Assembly (NCBI GenBank): GCA_900472395.1
Contig: UCHV01000008.1
Span: forward strand, 24,892 to 88,891
Source of the DNA: Hyphomicrobiales bacterium
GTDB taxonomy: Bacteria > Pseudomonadota > Alphaproteobacteria > Rhizobiales > Rhizobiaceae
Length of the DNA stretch: 64,000 nt
Direction of reading: 5' to 3'
How positions within the stretch are numbered: the first letter of the stretch is position 1; every line of letters starts with the position of its first letter. The notes beneath the pieces were generated by a model. The model was not told the origin of the DNA. It ran no database searches and saw only the letters and a list, made by a program, of their open reading frames with translations. This document shows, piece by piece, positions 17,899 through 27,757 of the stretch. Position numbers and translations under genes: made by a program.

Positions 17899-17979
17899 GT
17901 CGTCAATTGCAAAGAGCAGGTTTCCACGCTCAGATCCGCGTTCACGGAAGAGGGGGCTAAGCGGGTGACATAATCCCTT

Positions 17980-18006
17980 CGCTCGACATCAGTTCGAGCG
18001 GGCTTT
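17980..18006 (+). terminator. Hairpin terminator after the cytidylyltransferase gene
   Basis: CGCTCGA (17980-17986) pairs with TCGAGCG (17994-18000) across a 7-base loop and is followed by GGCTTT. The stem is perfect but the T run is short. Confidence 0.5.
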
Positions 18007-18150
18007 CAACATCGCGGCGGATGTGTTTGAAAGAAAGAACTGATGCTTCCGGGCGTAACAGTGGAAAAAACGTTCTTTCGGATTTTCCTGTCTCGTTTCA
18101 GAGGTGAGATTGAGATTAAGTATCATCACCCGATTCTCGAGTTCCGCCCT

Positions 18151-19245
18151 TTGCGCATCATATTCCTGCTTCTTTTCGCCGTATCGGCGCTTTCTTCCTG
18201 TGCCCGTCCCGGACCACAAACACTGAGTATCGTGGATCCTGTTCATCAGGCAAAGACGGTCGTCATCCTTACCGCGACAGACCGCATCCCGGACGACAAG
18301 AAAAGTGGGGCTTTCACTTCGGGCAGAAGTGACCGGCTGCGGTATTCCGAAGTCACCGTCTCAATCCCGCCAACGCATCGCCCATCCAAGATTGAGTGGC
18401 CCGTTGCTGACCCTGATCCGCGTAGATCGTTCGCGGTGATCGGCAGACGTGAATTGACGGCCGAGGAGTTCGCAGCTCTTGCCCGGGGAGCATCCAAGTC
18501 GCCCGACTACGGCCGTGCCGGAATATTTGTTCACGGCTATAACTACAGCCATCAGGAGGCGCTGCTCCGGCTTGCGCAGATGGCGGCTGATTCAGAGGTC
18601 GAGGAAAGGGCCATCCTGTTCGACTGGCCGTCGCGAGCAGAGGTAACGGGATATGTCGCTGACAAGGATTCCGCCGCCTTCGCAAGGGACGATTTTGCTC
18701 AGGTCCTTGCAGATCTTTCGCGCGCCGGCGTGCGTCCCACGGTCATGGCACACAGTATGGGCGCATGGCTTGCGGTCGAGTCGATCCGGCAATTGTCGCT
18801 GATGGGGAAGAAGGACGTCGTCCGCGCCATCGATCAGCTTGTTCTAGCGGCACCTGACATCGACATCGATCTGCTGCGCAAGCAGTTATCCGTCACTGAC
18901 AGGCTGGCCAAGCCGATCGTTGTTCTGGCGTCAAAGGACGATATCGCGCTGGCGCTATCAAAACGCCTTGCAGGATCCGTAGCGACTGCAGGCTCGCTGG
19001 ATGTTGATGATCCAAGAACGCGAGAACTCGCTATCGCGGAAAATCTCGATATCGTCGACATAACAAAGGTCCCATCGCTTAACGGCACCAACCACGATCG
19101 GTTTGCTTCACTCGCGGCGATCTATCCGCAATTGCGTCAGGGGTTTTCCACCCCGGTCGCTGGAACCGGTGCTGTCCTATTGAATGGAGTGGGCGGCGCG
19201 ATCTCTGCGCCGTTCAGGCTTGGGGGTGCAATCCTTGTGCAATAA
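18151..19245 (+). CDS. Lipoprotein alpha/beta hydrolase (DUF900 type)
   Basis: The frame encodes an alpha/beta hydrolase of the DUF900 family. FVHGYNYSHQEA holds the oxyanion-side His-Gly, VMAHSMGAW is the nucleophile elbow (Ser in AHSMG), and GTNHDRF near the end carries the likely catalytic histidine. If translation starts at the TTG at 18151, the N terminus MRIIFLLLFAVSALSSC is a classic lipoprotein signal with lipobox LSSC. The ATG at 18043 would add 36 charged residues before it, so the internal start looks better although its ribosome-binding site is weak. The substrate is unknown. Confidence 0.75.
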   Translation: MRIIFLLLFAVSALSSCARPGPQTLSIVDPVHQAKTVVILTATDRIPDDKKSGAFTSGRSDRLRYSEVTVSIPPTHRPSKIEWPVADPDPRRSFAVIGRRELTAEEFAALARGASKSPDYGRAGIFVHGYNYSHQEALLRLAQMAADSEVEERAILFDWPSRAEVTGYVADKDSAAFARDDFAQVLADLSRAGVRPTVMAHSMGAWLAVESIRQLSLMGKKDVVRAIDQLVLAAPDIDIDLLRKQLSVTDRLAKPIVVLASKDDIALALSKRLAGSVATAGSLDVDDPRTRELAIAENLDIVDITKVPSLNGTNHDRFASLAAIYPQLRQGFSTPVAGTGAVLLNGVGGAISAPFRLGGAILVQ

Positions 19246-19720
19246 CCTATCCACCAGAAATCCGACTGAGCCGCTTCAGGTTTATACCGACGGTTCGTTC
19301 GATAAGATGTCCGGCCAGGGAGGGTGGGCCTTCGTTGTCATGGAAAATGGGGCCAAAATCCATGAAGTCTGTGGTCGTCAGATCGGGACAAGCAGTAATG
19401 GTTTCGAGGTGCTTGCCGCGGTCAAAGCCATTGAATGGATCGAAACTGCTGCCGCAGGCACAGAGGTCGTGCTTTGGACAGACTCCTTCCACGTCATGGA
19501 TGGTTGTCACCGCTGGCGAAGGATCTGGCGCACAAACGGTTGGAAACGGATCGTTTCCAACGCACACGCTCGCCGCAGAAAGATCCCGGATGCCGATCTT
19601 TGGCGGCAACTCGACGCGTTGTTTGAGCGCAATTCCCATGTTCAGCTCAAATGGTGCAAGGGTCACGCCGAGACTCTGGGCAATAGAAGAGCCGACATGC
19701 TCGCGCGGAGCGTCCTATAG
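19235..19720 (+). CDS. Ribonuclease HI-family protein
   Basis: A 161-residue RNase H fold. Acidic residues are in the usual places: Asp in VYTDGSFD, Glu in FEVLAAVKAIEW, Asp in LWTDSFHV and Asp in NRRADMLA; the late histidine is in KGHAE. It would cut RNA in RNA-DNA hybrids. The start is unclear: TTG at 19235 overlaps the hydrolase stop by 11 bp, while ATG at 19184 would overlap by 62 bp without a ribosome-binding site. It is distinct enough from housekeeping RnhA to be an accessory copy. Confidence 0.75.
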   Translation: MCNNLSTRNPTEPLQVYTDGSFDKMSGQGGWAFVVMENGAKIHEVCGRQIGTSSNGFEVLAAVKAIEWIETAAAGTEVVLWTDSFHVMDGCHRWRRIWRTNGWKRIVSNAHARRRKIPDADLWRQLDALFERNSHVQLKWCKGHAETLGNRRADMLARSVL

Positions 19721-19870
19721 AATGTAGGAGCCGTTCAACGGTGATGTTTAGCCTTCATGAGGTATAATGGAGATGGCCAACAGGGAAGAGCGGAGATGAT
19801 CAGCCCGTTGCCGCATATCGCTTTGGCTCACGGCCATGGATCATCATCGAGTGAAGACAAGGATGGCTTC

Positions 19871-20674
19871 ATGAAGGTCGTCATGGGGATCGACGCGGCA
19901 TGGACTGAGACGGCGCCGAGCGGAGTCGCGCTGGCGGTCGACGACGGCTCCGGCTGGAGGATCGTCCAAGCTGTGCCTTCCTATCACGCGTTTCTTGCTG
20001 GTTGCTCAAGACGTCCATTCGAACGACATCGTGGATCCATTCCGGATGCAGAAGCGCTGCTCGAGGCGGCGGAAAAGCTCGCCGGGCATCCAGTCAGTCT
20101 TATAGCGGTTGACATGCCGCTTTCGAAAGAGCCGATCATGAGCCGCAGGGTTTCCGATAACCTCGTTTCTTCAGCCTACGGGGCGAAGCACGCCGGCACC
20201 CATACTCCAAACGCAACACGTCCAGGGAGGATCAGCGACGACCTCAAGACCTGCTTCGAGCGGGCAGGGTACGCGCTGGCAACAACGACGATCCAAGGGC
20301 GAGACTTAATCGAGGTCTACCCCCATCCAGCGCTTATCGAACTTGCCTCGGCGGAACGAAGGTTGCCGTACAAAGCTTCTAACGTCGCGAAGTACTGGCC
20401 CGATGATGTGCCGTTGAAGCGGCGGGAGCGTCTGATTTACACTTGGAAGCAGATCCTTGCCATGCTCGATGCCAGGATCAAAGGCGTCTCCGATATGCTC
20501 GTGCTTCCAGCAATAAATTCCAAAGGCTTCGAGATGAAGGCGTTCGAAGACATCCTTGATAGCGTGGTATGCGCATGGGTTGGCGCATGTGCATTGGAAG
20601 GGACTGCCGTTCCGTATGGCGACGGGACTTCCGCAATCTGGATTCCGGCGTCCGATCGCTGGTTCAACACTTAA
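19871..20674 (+). CDS. DUF429 protein (predicted RNase H-like nuclease)
   Basis: A 267-residue protein beginning MKVVMGIDAAW, typical of DUF429, a family with a predicted RNase H-like fold. Conserved segments include IAVDMPLS, DLIEVYPHPALIEL and the C-terminal FEDILDSVVCAWVGA. The ATG at 19871 follows AAGGA; a longer frame from 19757 has a low-complexity leader that I reject. The biological role is unknown. It lies next to an RNase HI gene, but the 150-bp gap argues against tight coupling. Confidence 0.75.
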   Translation: MKVVMGIDAAWTETAPSGVALAVDDGSGWRIVQAVPSYHAFLAGCSRRPFERHRGSIPDAEALLEAAEKLAGHPVSLIAVDMPLSKEPIMSRRVSDNLVSSAYGAKHAGTHTPNATRPGRISDDLKTCFERAGYALATTTIQGRDLIEVYPHPALIELASAERRLPYKASNVAKYWPDDVPLKRRERLIYTWKQILAMLDARIKGVSDMLVLPAINSKGFEMKAFEDILDSVVCAWVGACALEGTAVPYGDGTSAIWIPASDRWFNT

Positions 20675-21309
20675 ACCACTGCCTGTCTCGGGAGATATTG
20701 AAACGCGTTCAATTCCTGACGTGGCATTGGCACCGAGTCCGAGCGGAACTGCCGTTGGCGTCAATCCCGCTCAAAGCGGATTAGCCCACACTCCTGTGAG
20801 CAGGGACGAGGAATGTTTACGCATCGCCTGGATTAGCAAGTGGTTAGGTCAAGACGATTTCCTTGACTCAAAGCCCCTCTGCAGCAGGCAGCGCTGACCT
20901 TTTTCCTGTCATCGAGCGATTTTCCCGGCGGTTTCGGAGCAACGTCGGAAAACGAGGCCCCGGCACCCCTCCCAGGCAGCCGGGCCCGGATCCTAGAAGG
21001 ACGAGGCCGCAGCAGAGCCGTCGATGGTGCCTTCTCAACCTTTGCGGGAACCGTACAAACTGTATCGATGCCAAAGGCGAGGAAGCATTGGCTAACATGC
21101 GAGACCATATTTCCGCACAACCACGGTTCAGGCAAGAAAGGGGAGATGGCGATTGACAATGCTCCTCCCAATCGATTCAGTCTTTAAGGTTCGCACTTCT
21201 CCCGACCTGCATGCCACTCCAGACCCGCCGCGCTTCCTTCCCCGTCGTGTTTTCGCGCTGGTCGTCGGGTCAGTCGCCTCACGAGGCAGTTTCGGTGGAA
21301 CTCGTGGGC
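20675..21309. other. Gene-poor stretch
   Basis: No supported gene. A plus-strand frame from about 20868 to 21186 stays open for roughly 100 codons but has no good start and resembles nothing I recognise. It may be a decayed fragment. Confidence 0.4.
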
Positions 21310-22005
21310 CTACCATTCGATAAATGTTCCATCGTAGGCCACGAATAGTCCGGTTTGCGTAAGGTCATTGGCTGTGCGCAGAATGGTGCGTGCCGCTTCG
21401 TCCGGTGAGACAGATGAGTGGCCGCGAGAATATGGCTCTGAAAGAGGTGTCCTTACCGTCCCCGGGTGGATCGATGCGACGATCGCTGATGGATGTGTCC
21501 TGACCATCTCGATGGACGCAGTCCGGACGACCTGGTTCAATGCAGCCTTCGACGCGCGATAAGACATCCATCCACCGAGACGATTGTCGCCAATAGAGCC
21601 GACGCGTGCCGAAAGGAACAACGCAATTGTTCGCGTGCGGCGATCGAGCCGTGGCAGGAAATGCTTTGCAATTAGCGCTGGACCGATCGTATTCACTCTG
21701 AATTGTGACAGCATGGCGTCCGGATCAAGCTGCCGCAGCGACTTTTCGGGGCCAATGTTATTGATCGTCAGGGCGCCCGTAGCGCACACGATCAAATGCA
21801 CAGAAGGCTCGAGACGCGCGGCATGTGCGCGAATGTTGCTCTCTTCGAGCAGTTCGAAACCATCCCGTTTCCGGGAAAGCTCAATGATGTCGCCTGCACG
21901 AGAGTTTGTCTCAAGTTGCTCACATATGGCACTCCCGATGCCTCCGCTGGCACCGATTACGACGGAACGAAATCCATCGGGCAGAGATGAGAGCTGTTCT
22001 TTCAT
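21310..22005 (-). CDS. SDR-family oxidoreductase
   Basis: A 231-residue short-chain dehydrogenase with GASGGIG (18-24), an ALFLSARVGSIGDN strand carrying Ser132, and catalytic Tyr149 and Lys153 (YRASK). It resembles the C-factor/CsgA-like SDR group. The ATG at 22005 has a weak AAAGG upstream; an upstream frame to 22095 is possible but less likely. It stands alone, so the substrate cannot be inferred. Confidence 0.82.
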   Translation of the reverse strand: MKEQLSSLPDGFRSVVIGASGGIGSAICEQLETNSRAGDIIELSRKRDGFELLEESNIRAHAARLEPSVHLIVCATGALTINNIGPEKSLRQLDPDAMLSQFRVNTIGPALIAKHFLPRLDRRTRTIALFLSARVGSIGDNRLGGWMSYRASKAALNQVVRTASIEMVRTHPSAIVASIHPGTVRTPLSEPYSRGHSSVSPDEAARTILRTANDLTQTGLFVAYDGTFIEW

Positions 22006-22423
22006 GACAATACCTTTGACTCGTTGCCCACCGTCCGGCCTATGGAGAATTCTTCGCCAGGTAGATTGGGGGTCGTCCGTTGCATCGTCCCGCAATCATC
22101 TGGGGCGCCGCAGCTAAAGCTCTTTTCGCATCACTCGCCAACTTGCGCGCCGCTTTTGTTTGATCGGATCCATTGCGAGTTCTGTTGCTGCACGAGTCAC
22201 ATCCATCAGTCTGGAAATGCGGTTTCCCTCGCATCTTAGGACCTGTAAAGATGGAACCTTGGCTAAGCGTGACCCGAAGCACGAGGATTAACCGTCAGGT
22301 GGAGCGAGCACAGACTGCTTCACCGCTGAAATGTAATCCAATTGCGCCGGCGAATATATCTCGTTCCGAAATAATGACGCCGAGGAGAAGAATTGTGCCG
22401 CGTGGCGATCACCCTTAAAAGCA
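22006..22423. other. Intergenic gap downstream of the Mfd-like gene
   Basis: About 420 bp between the 3' end of the Mfd-like gene and the start of the SDR gene. I see no supported gene or strong terminator. Confidence 0.4.
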
Positions 22424-25400
22424 TCAACCGATTAGCGATCGCCGCGTGAATAAGAGATTTTCGGCGAACGACAGTAGGTCCTCTTGACAGGCGTTTCCGG
22501 CGACGTCGAAAATCACACGCTCCTCACGTCGAAACGCGCCAGACTGTTTCAACAGCGCTGCGACGAGCTTTGCTGGCGTCCTTGGGGTCAACGTTATCGC
22601 CAATCCTTTGGGTCCTCCTTCAATTCGGGCTATATGCAGTCGTCCAGCAGCCAGTTGCAGCCGCGTTATTCGCAGAAGGAGTGCGACGTCTTGCGGCAAT
22701 TCGCCAAACCGATCGTCGAACTCTTCCTCCAAATCGTCGATCTCGCTCGCGCAGGTTGCGCGCATTTGCTTGGCATAAAGGTTGAGCCTGATGGCGGCGT
22801 CCGGGACATAGTTGGGCGGTATTTTACCAGTTGCGCCGATATTGACTACCGTGCGCTCAAATAGGGACGAGGGCTGCTTGCGCAATTTGGCGACAGCACC
22901 TGCCAACAGCTTCTGGTAAAACCCGATCCCCAGGATTTTCATATGGCCTGCTTGATCTTCGCCGGCGATATCGCCCCCACCGCGGAGATCGAGGTCTCGG
23001 AGGCTGATGGAAAAGCCGGCGCCGAGGCGATCGATCTCAGCGAGCGTTTCAAGCCGCAACCTGGTCTCTTCAGCGAGCTCGGCCCCTTTCTCCGTTAAGA
23101 GGTAGGCCACGCCCTGCGCACTTGCGCGTCCAACCCGTCCACGCAACTGATGAAGCTGTGCGAGCCCGAACCGATCGGCATTCAAAACAAAGATGGAATT
23201 CGCTCGCGGGATGTCGAGCCCATTTTCGATGATGTTGGTTGCGAGCAGGATGTCTTGTCCGCCCTCGGCGAACCCGACGATGGTTTCATCGATGGTTCCC
23301 GCCGGCATCCTGCCGTGAGCGACCTTGACCGTAAGTTCCGGTACCAGTTTTTGCAGCACCTTCTCTACGTTACCGATGTCCTCGATACGCGGTACGACAA
23401 TGAAACTTTGTCCGTCACGTCGGTGCTCGCGCATCAGACCGGTTCGCAAAGACGCCTCATCGAACTGTGCAATAGCTGTTCGCACTGGCCTGCGTTTTGA
23501 TGGTGGCGTGTTGAGGATACTGGCCTCCTGGACACCAATCATCGCTGACAGAAGGGTCCTCGGGATTGGTGTCGCCGACATGGTCAACGTATGAAGCGAT
23601 GGCGCAAGGGCTGACATTGCGCGCTTTTCCTTCAGCCCGAAGCGATGTTCTTCGTCTACGATCAGTAGAGAAAGACGAGCAAAGTGCACATTCTTTGCAA
23701 GGACCGCCTGGGTCGCTATTACGATTCCCATTTCGCCAGTGGCCAAAGCCTCCTTGACCTGTCTGATCTCGCTCTGCTTGAGAAGGCGAGACAGCATGCC
23801 GACTTTTACACCGGTTCCGGCAAAGCGGCTTTCGAAGGTACTGAAATGCTGACGCGCCAATACTGTCGTCGGTGCAACAACGACGACCTGCCCACCGCAA
23901 AGAGCAACCGCTGCGGCCGCACGTAAGGCTATTTCGGTCTTGCCGAACCCGACATCTCCACAAATGAGCCGGTTCATCACCTTGCCGGAGGCCAAATCGG
24001 AGAAAACTGCGCTTATTGCTTCGGATTGATCCGTGGTTTCGGTGAAGGGAAAACGGCGGATGAAAGCAGAAAGCGCGGCTCGCGGTGGGACAAACCTTTC
24101 AGCCTCCGATTTTTGCCTTCGCCTAGCGGTCTTTAGGAGATGGCGCGCTGTAGACTGGATGTCAGCCGCGATTTTTTCCCGCTTTTTTTGCCATGCTTCA
24201 GTGTGGAGGCGGTCGAGGGTCACGGCGTCTGGTTCAGAGCCGTAGCGCCACAGCTTGGCGAATTCATCCATCGGCACCAGGACGGAGCCTCCATCGCGAT
24301 AGGTCAGCCGGGCAGCGTCACGGGAGATGCCTTCAACGACAACATTTTCCAGATCTGCAAGAATGCCGACGCCATGCTCCTCATGCACGACAACATCCCC
24401 TATCCGAAGTTCCGGCTCACTCAGTGAAAAACCAAGATCCGCACTTGTACGTGGTCCATCCGGAACGGCGTACAACGCTATTTCGGCAACGGCGTCGATA
24501 AAACCGTGCTTTAGGTCACGTTGCAATTTCAGAAGCGTTCCGGGTTTTGCCTTCCTCACCGCTTCCCACGTGTCGACGGTCACAGGCGAAGTGTCGGCGA
24601 TCTTCGCTGTCCGCCGACACAGTGCTTCGGCTTTCTTGCCGGTCCCAGATACAACAACCCTGAAACCATTCGCCAGCCGATCCCGGAGGAGTTTGAGCGT
24701 GGCGTCGCGATTGTCTACGCCCGATGCGCCGATCGGTAGGGCCGTAGCTGCTCGGCCAAGCCCCGTCTTTGAGTCTTCACCGACTTGCGTTTCCCATTCG
24801 TCGCGGGTCAGATATATTGATCGGGATGCGCCACCAATTTTCGAGCCCTCTCTAGCGAAACGCGCATCTTCTATAATCTCCAGATAGCGGCCTATCCCCT
24901 CTGTGACTCCAGGTGCCAGATGCGTTGACGTGTCGCCCAGAATATCGAACACCGTTGGCATTTCATCGTACTGACGCAACAGCAATCGTTCCATGGTATC
25001 GGTTTTCGATACCAGATCTCCCGGCTTGCATTCGGGCGATATGATCTCGGACGCAGGCCCAAATGTCACGCGATCAAGATAACTTTCTGTTCTCTGGGAC
25101 CGGCGATCAAAGCCGCGCAGTTCCTCCACTCGATCATCGTCGGATAAGACGATCCGCAATGGACCCGGCGCGCCGGCAGGATAGATGTCGATCACCCCTT
25201 CGCGCATGGCAACCTCGCCGGGATCATCCGCGACGCCCTCTTCGAGATATCCAGTTTTTTGTACAAATTCCAAGAAGCTTTTGCGCTGAAACGGCGCTCC
25301 CACCACTAGTTCCACCCGATTTTCGACGATGATCCCCGTGGGGGGAACGCGTTGAAGCGTCGCCTCGAGGGAGGTCAACAGCAATTGTGGACCTATTTTG

Positions 25401-25753
25401 GATGTCAGCCATATCCTCAGGGCATCCATTCGTCTGCCCATGCAATGACGGGAGGGCTTCACCCGATCGTAGGGCAGACAGTCCCAAGGCGGCAAAACCA
25501 ACAGCTCGATGTCGGGAAAAAGCGCTCCCAAGGCTTCCGCAAGTTCGCTTAGCTGTTCTTCACTTTGCGCCACGTAGCACAGTGAGCGTCTTGAAAGGCG
25601 TATCGCATCAGCTAAGCGTGTCGCCACGAATTCCGGTGGCGACGTGGTGCTTTGCGCGCCATCAGTCTGCCCGTCAATCCTCGAGGGTTTTTCATTTTCA
25701 GACGCAACTACGCTTACTGTCATAGTCTTGCTCGTGCCATACCAGAATTTCAT
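22424..25753 (-). CDS. Mfd-like transcription-repair coupling helicase, probable accessory copy
   Basis: An 1109-residue superfamily-2 translocase with Mfd architecture. It has a UvrB-like N-terminal module (about 40-300), a CarD-like RNA-polymerase-binding domain (DVVVHEEHGVGILADLE, about 450-505), Walker A GDVGFGKTE (599-607), box II DEEHRFG (700-706), the TMSATPIPRT motif, a RecG/Mfd TRG region (QLRGRVGRA) and a C-terminal D7-like domain. Mfd displaces stalled RNA polymerase and recruits UvrA. At 1109 residues it is somewhat shorter than usual, and the CarD-like region differs from the common sequence. MTVSVV at 25723 is an alternative start. An EcfG promoter and a long inverted repeat lie upstream. 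Confidence 0.88.
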   Translation of the reverse strand: MKFWYGTSKTMTVSVVASENEKPSRIDGQTDGAQSTTSPPEFVATRLADAIRLSRRSLCYVAQSEEQLSELAEALGALFPDIELLVLPPWDCLPYDRVKPSRHCMGRRMDALRIWLTSKIGPQLLLTSLEATLQRVPPTGIIVENRVELVVGAPFQRKSFLEFVQKTGYLEEGVADDPGEVAMREGVIDIYPAGAPGPLRIVLSDDDRVEELRGFDRRSQRTESYLDRVTFGPASEIISPECKPGDLVSKTDTMERLLLRQYDEMPTVFDILGDTSTHLAPGVTEGIGRYLEIIEDARFAREGSKIGGASRSIYLTRDEWETQVGEDSKTGLGRAATALPIGASGVDNRDATLKLLRDRLANGFRVVVSGTGKKAEALCRRTAKIADTSPVTVDTWEAVRKAKPGTLLKLQRDLKHGFIDAVAEIALYAVPDGPRTSADLGFSLSEPELRIGDVVVHEEHGVGILADLENVVVEGISRDAARLTYRDGGSVLVPMDEFAKLWRYGSEPDAVTLDRLHTEAWQKKREKIAADIQSTARHLLKTARRRQKSEAERFVPPRAALSAFIRRFPFTETTDQSEAISAVFSDLASGKVMNRLICGDVGFGKTEIALRAAAAVALCGGQVVVVAPTTVLARQHFSTFESRFAGTGVKVGMLSRLLKQSEIRQVKEALATGEMGIVIATQAVLAKNVHFARLSLLIVDEEHRFGLKEKRAMSALAPSLHTLTMSATPIPRTLLSAMIGVQEASILNTPPSKRRPVRTAIAQFDEASLRTGLMREHRRDGQSFIVVPRIEDIGNVEKVLQKLVPELTVKVAHGRMPAGTIDETIVGFAEGGQDILLATNIIENGLDIPRANSIFVLNADRFGLAQLHQLRGRVGRASAQGVAYLLTEKGAELAEETRLRLETLAEIDRLGAGFSISLRDLDLRGGGDIAGEDQAGHMKILGIGFYQKLLAGAVAKLRKQPSSLFERTVVNIGATGKIPPNYVPDAAIRLNLYAKQMRATCASEIDDLEEEFDDRFGELPQDVALLLRITRLQLAAGRLHIARIEGGPKGLAITLTPRTPAKLVAALLKQSGAFRREERVIFDVAGNACQEDLLSFAENLLFTRRSLIG

Positions 25754-25792
25754 CCACGTTTAGGGCCCGTTATTCGAAGCAGGGCTTATCTC

Positions 25793-25836
25793 ACGCGGGA
25801 ATCATTATCCCTTAAGGGGGCAAAAGATTCCCGCGT
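25793..25836. repeat. Nested inverted repeat upstream of the Mfd-like gene
   Basis: ACGCGGGAATC (25793-25803) is repeated inverted as GATTCCCGCGT (25826-25836), a perfect 11-bp match. The spacer contains its own 10-bp palindrome CCCTTAAGGG (25809-25818). The right arm coincides with the expected transcription start of the promoter at 25841-25865. It may therefore be an operator over the start site or a hairpin at the 5' end of the mRNA. Confidence 0.75.
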
Positions 25837-25840
25837 CGGC

Positions 25841-25865
25841 AACGGGACGCGCTCATGATTGTTCC
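25841..25865 (-). promoter_or_regulatory. EcfG-type promoter for the Mfd-like gene
   Basis: On the minus strand GGAAC (25865-25861) is followed after 16 bases by CGTT, an exact match to the alphaproteobacterial general-stress sigma factor consensus. The predicted start is near 25833, some 80 bp before the coding start. Confidence 0.75.
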
Positions 25866-27099
25866 CCGCCTCCAGGATATTGAGTTTTCGGCAAACTTCT
25901 GAAGTTGATTGAACCAGAAGCTCGCCGAAGAAATGGCCAGAGGGTTGCCAGCAGCGTCTCCTTTATCGCATCGCGCGAACTCGCTTCGACAAGTACCGTG
26001 CTCCCGTTGGGATTGAGCCCGCGGATTTTGAGTAGCAGCCGGAAACCACGGTAATTACGCAAACCGGGCTCAGTTCCGCGCCCCACACTTTCAGGTTGTT
26101 ACTCAAAAACTTGCCGAAGAGTGATTACCGATCTACGGGAACGCTTATACTCAACGAGGAAAACCAGACGGAAATTGATGCGCTGCTTTCCAGACAGCAG
26201 GCTGTCCTTAAGGGTCAGGATCCGTGCCGTAGTCGGCGATCCGGCCGACCGCGCGATTGTACCACTCGGCCGCTTGCAATATATGTGACGTTCACGACGA
26301 TCTGGCAAATTGCCTGAGCTTTAATCGTTGATTTCATCTGCCGCTTATGCGTCCTTTGCAACTTGCCAATTGCATTGCGCGACGGAGAGCAATAGCTTGC
26401 AGCATGCGCGGAAGATTACCAGCAGATTTGGCACTTCGCCCGGACGACCTTGCAAAGCTCGAAAGAGTTTTCGCGCAAGTGGTACCGGAACATGACACCC
26501 ATCCGGACGAACTGGCTATGCTACTCATCCGGCTATTTCAAGATGGTATCAACGACGAGCGAGAGTTGCTCGCCGCTTGCTTAAGATGGTTCCGGTAGCT
26601 TCGACGTCTCGCAACTGTTCCAACTGAGCGATGGGAAAACTTTGCTCCCGGCGTAAGGACAAACAAAGCTTCAATCGTCCCAACCCCGGTCTCCTGGATC
26701 CGAAAATCTGCCGACCACATGGTCCTCAGTCCCTACGGCATGAAACCAACGTCAAGATACTGGATTTAGCCATCTCTCTGCGACAACGGACGAGACTGTG
26801 TTCTTTGTCGTGGATTTCTGCATAGTGCCAGACGCTGGCCCATATGTTTGCGCACCTGGTTGTTGCCGGATCGTTACTGCCGATGTTGACGTCCTTGCGG
26901 CCATTATGCTGGCCGAGGAGCTGGAAAATCTCCCCGGTAGCGACATGAAGCCGCCCGGGTGCAAAAATCTTTATCGCGAGCACCGACCTCGTCCGGTATG
27001 CGATGAGCGCGACACAGTGCTCGGCTTCAGCCGCGAAGGTGAACACTCGCCGCGCACTGGAATTCACAAATGCGTCTCACCGCTAAAAATATCTGGCTG
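25866..27099. other. Gene-poor stretch of about 1.2 kb
   Basis: Apart from the small candidate at 26404-26598 I can support no gene here. Open frames at 25853-26086 (minus) and 26726-27067 (minus) lack ribosome-binding sites or recognisable motifs, and the first overlaps the EcfG promoter. Confidence 0.4.
26404..26598 (+). CDS. Small hypothetical protein
   Basis: A 64-residue frame, MRGRLPADLALRPDDLAKL onward, predicted to be helical with an acidic middle and ending CLRWFR. Composition and reading resemble short conserved rhizobial proteins of unknown function, but there is no clear ribosome-binding site and I cannot name a family. An in-frame ATG at 26347 would add 19 residues. Confidence 0.4.
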   Translation: MRGRLPADLALRPDDLAKLERVFAQVVPEHDTHPDELAMLLIRLFQDGINDERELLAACLRWFR

Positions 27100-27501
27100 T
27101 CAGGCAAATTGACGGCCTGCGGCATAACCGCAAGCACCCGCGGCTGCCGTCAGCACCGTACCCCATGCCATGTCAACGATACTGAGGGTGAGTGGCCAAC
27201 CTTTGAGTGTCGATAGATTGGTAATGTCGTATGTTCCATAGGCAGCCAGCCCAAGAAGAGCGCCGTGTCCCAGGGTCATCCAAAGCGACCCCGCCTCCAG
27301 ACCCGGGCGCACCGCAAGGATGACGATGGCGACTGCGAAGACAAGGTAAAATGTCGCTGCTACTGCAAAATTCGGAGATGGGAGCATCAGGTCCCCGAGT
27401 TGGTCGCGGTAATAATTCTTGGCGATAGTGCCTAACCACATTGCATCGATCAGGAGAAATGAGAACAGCGTTCCAGCGTAGGCTATGCCAAATGTTTTCA
27501 T
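27100..27501 (-). CDS. DUF2177-family membrane protein
   Basis: A 133-residue inner-membrane protein with about four transmembrane segments. It carries the DUF2177 signatures LLIDAMWLG near residue 20, YRDQLGDLM and the later YDITNLSTLKGWP. The function of the family is unknown. A GGAAC-like element lies upstream, but its spacing to GTT is 15, too short for a good EcfG promoter. It stands alone between a gene-poor region and the stress-protein pair. Confidence 0.85.
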   Translation of the reverse strand: MKTFGIAYAGTLFSFLLIDAMWLGTIAKNYYRDQLGDLMLPSPNFAVAATFYLVFAVAIVILAVRPGLEAGSLWMTLGHGALLGLAAYGTYDITNLSTLKGWPLTLSIVDMAWGTVLTAAAGACGYAAGRQFA

Positions 27502-27688
27502 CGGGTGAGCAATCCTTTGAGGCCTCCGGTAATCGACTGAACATTAGGACGCGCCTTGTTCCCAAGGTTGATTGTCCAGCCCCCGAAATGACAGCTGTTC
27601 GTCCATTCAAATCAAGGGGCGAGCGCAGCCTGGAGACTTGCCGCTCGCCCGGTCGCCTCTGGTCCGATCTCGATCACGTCGCCGACAT

Positions 27689-27713
27689 GGAACAAATTGA
27701 ATCGTGGATAGTT
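27689..27713 (+). promoter_or_regulatory. EcfG-type promoter
   Basis: GGAAC (27689-27693), 17 bp spacer, GTT (27711-27713). It lies 45 bp before the start of the secreted protein gene at 27758. Confidence 0.65.
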
Positions 27714-27757
27714 CTTCCAACGCATTCGAACCAGGTGCAGGAATTTGGAGTAAGACC

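Noticed and set aside
27536..27565. GGAAC-like element upstream of the DUF2177 gene (minus strand)
   Set aside because: Spacing from GGAAC to GTT is 15 bases, outside the accepted EcfG range, so it was not called a promoter.
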